A stretch of 62,271 nt of DNA. Source: an uncultured Bacillota bacterium (GTDB lineage: Bacteria; Bacillota_I; Bacilli_A; RFN20; CAG-826). The stretch covers positions 1 through 62,271 of the forward strand of contig CALEHV010000040.1 of assembly GCA_937876465.1 (NCBI GenBank), in the 5' to 3' direction. Every line of letters starts with the position of its first letter. Positions within the stretch are counted from its first letter, which is position 1. Positions 61,238-62,271 of this stretch are shown here, piece after piece. Both the position numbers and the translations under genes were made by a program. The notes beneath the pieces were generated by a model. It was not told where the DNA came from. It searched no databases and saw only the letters and a list, made by a program, of their open reading frames with translations.

Positions 61238-62218
61238 ATGATTATTTCTAGAGCACCTTTTAGAGTATCTTTTTGTGGTGGTGGAAGTGATATGGCAGCT
61301 TTCTATGAAAAGCATGGTGGCTGTGTTCTTTCTACAACAATTAAGAAATACGTTTATTTAACAATTCATCCAGCTTTCAATAGAGATGATATTTCGCTTA
61401 AATATTCAAAAACTGAGAATGTTCATAGTTACAAAGAAATTGAACACAGAATTTTCCATCAAGCATTTAGACGTTTCGATATTAATGGTGTTGAGATTGC
61501 TTCAATGGCTGATGTTACCGCAGGTACTGGTTTAGGCTCGTCATCAACATTTACGGTTGCTTTATTAAAGCTTCTTTATACTTATCAACATCAATATGTT
61601 TCAACATACCATATTGCTAAAGAAGCATGTGAAATTGAAATTGAAGATTTGGGTAATCCAATTGGAAAACAAGATCAATTTGCTGCTGCATTTGGTGGAT
61701 TGAAATTTTATGAATTTATGCCAAATGGTTTTGTAAAAATTGAGCCAATTGTTATGAAACCAGAATCATATAAAAAATTAGAAAATAATTGCGTTATGTT
61801 CTATACAGGAATTACTCACGATGCTAGTAAAATCCTTGCAGAACAAAAGAAAAATATCGAAAACGACAAGAAAAAAGAAGAAATTCTTATTAAACAATGC
61901 GAACTTGCTAGAGAGTTAAAACAACACTTTGAAGAAAATGATGTAGACTTCTTGGGTGAAGCTCTTGCAAGAGGTTGGGCCATGAAAAAACAAATGACTG
62001 GTTCAATTAGCGGAGGCCGCATTGATGAGCTATATGAAAAAGGAATTAAAGCCGGTTCAACTGGTGGAAAACTTTTAGGTGCTGGCGGCGGTGGCTTCTT
62101 ACTTTTCTATGTGCCAACTGAAAAAGCAAAACAAGATGTTCGTAACGCACTCAAAGAATTGAAAGAATTGCCGTTTGAATTAGATAATTCTGGTGCTTCG
62201 ATTATCTACTGCGATTAG
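61238..62218 (+). CDS. GHMP-family sugar kinase, heptose-7-phosphate-kinase-like
   Basis: A 326-residue GHMP kinase. IISRAPFRVSFCGGGSDMAAF at the start is the sugar-pocket motif of D-glycero-D-manno-heptose-7-phosphate kinase (HddA) and similar kinases; the core quoted here is APFRVSFCGGGSD. The ATP loop is TGLGSSST (97-104), and GAGGGGF near the C-terminus is motif III. The substrate could be heptose-7-phosphate or another sugar. GAAGGAG lies before the ATG and the gene is coupled to the GT2 gene. The rest of the window (62219-62271) holds only a short AT-rich piece. Confidence 0.83.
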   Translation: MIISRAPFRVSFCGGGSDMAAFYEKHGGCVLSTTIKKYVYLTIHPAFNRDDISLKYSKTENVHSYKEIEHRIFHQAFRRFDINGVEIASMADVTAGTGLGSSSTFTVALLKLLYTYQHQYVSTYHIAKEACEIEIEDLGNPIGKQDQFAAAFGGLKFYEFMPNGFVKIEPIVMKPESYKKLENNCVMFYTGITHDASKILAEQKKNIENDKKKEEILIKQCELARELKQHFEENDVDFLGEALARGWAMKKQMTGSISGGRIDELYEKGIKAGSTGGKLLGAGGGGFLLFYVPTEKAKQDVRNALKELKELPFELDNSGASIIYCD

Positions 62219-62271
62219 GAGATTAACTATTAAGAATCAAGATAAAAATTCAAAATAATTAATTTCCATAA

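Noticed and set aside
1..62271. Mycoplasma-type genetic code (TGA as Trp)
   Set aside because: TGA ends several genes at overlaps with the next start (36593, 48622, 50937), and Trp is encoded by TGG throughout.
1..62271. CRISPR arrays, insertion sequences, phage genes or toxin-antitoxin pairs
   Set aside because: No direct-repeat arrays, transposase or integrase motifs, or paired small ORFs of that kind were found.
1..62271. tRNA or rRNA genes
   Set aside because: Besides the tRNA-like ends of tmRNA, I found no T-arm with matching acceptor stem in the intergenic regions.

Overview
The window is about 62 kb of AT-rich bacterial chromosome with dense, short-spaced genes and the standard genetic code: TGG is used for Trp, and TGA serves as a normal stop (for example in the TGA/ATG overlaps at 36590, 48619 and 50934). 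Several traits point to an uncultured, anaerobic, host-associated low-GC Bacillota of the Bacilli/Mollicutes-related gut lineages: Sec lipoproteins with a Cys lipobox followed by Ser/Thr-rich linkers, an anaerobic (class III) ribonucleotide reductase, a TPP-riboswitch-controlled ThiT, PcrA-LigA-GatCAB synteny, and BspA-type leucine-rich repeat (LRR) surface proteins. This placement is inference; no rRNA gene is present.

Layout. 0-10 kb: a DUF1189-like membrane protein, an acyltransferase, an M6-type metalloprotease lipoprotein, tmRNA, a large InlB-repeat/LRR lipoprotein and a glucuronoyl-esterase-like lipoprotein. 10-15 kb: an HD-HAD fusion, rlmH, a Wzy/O-antigen-ligase-like protein, a lipoprotein and a TupA-like ATP-grasp enzyme. 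15.4-24.9 kb: an oligopeptide ABC transporter operon (SBP, OppB, C, D, F) ending in a membrane-anchored LRR protein. 25.1-29.1 kb: nrdD with a fused C-terminal glutaredoxin domain, then a thioredoxin-reductase-like flavoprotein without the usual NADPH motifs, with nrdG convergent. 29-34 kb: folD, a transglutaminase-like lipoprotein, two glycosyltransferases and ung. 34.4-38 kb: TPP riboswitch-thiT, a DUF3137-like and a DUF402 protein, and a YumC-type ferredoxin-NADP reductase. 38-42.3 kb: tsaE-tsaB-rimI-tsaD and asnS. 42.3-46.4 kb: a clostripain-type lipoprotein, membrane proteins and a thioredoxin-fold lipoprotein. 46.4-55.8 kb: pcrA-ligA-gatC-gatA-gatB-galE and a hydrolase. 55.9-62.2 kb: a DUF3737 protein, a MalY/PatB aminotransferase, pgcA, a GT2 glycosyltransferase and a heptokinase-like GHMP kinase.

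How the genes fit together. Extracellular proteolysis (M6 and C11 lipoproteins) can feed the Opp importer. GalE, PgcA, four glycosyltransferase or ligase genes, the ATP-grasp enzyme and the GHMP kinase suggest surface glycan synthesis. The main biological prediction is a redox module: a ferredoxin-NADP reductase (37.1 kb) could reduce ferredoxin, ferredoxin could reduce the NADPH-motif-less flavoprotein (27.5 kb), and that could reduce the glutaredoxin domain built into NrdD, so the class III reductase would not need formate.

A second, window-wide pattern concerns transcription. Many genes have a TATAAT-like -10 box exactly 6 nt before the ATG and no Shine-Dalgarno sequence, which predicts leaderless mRNAs. 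I used this to correct several start codons. Other genes have ordinary leaders with GGAGG-type sites.
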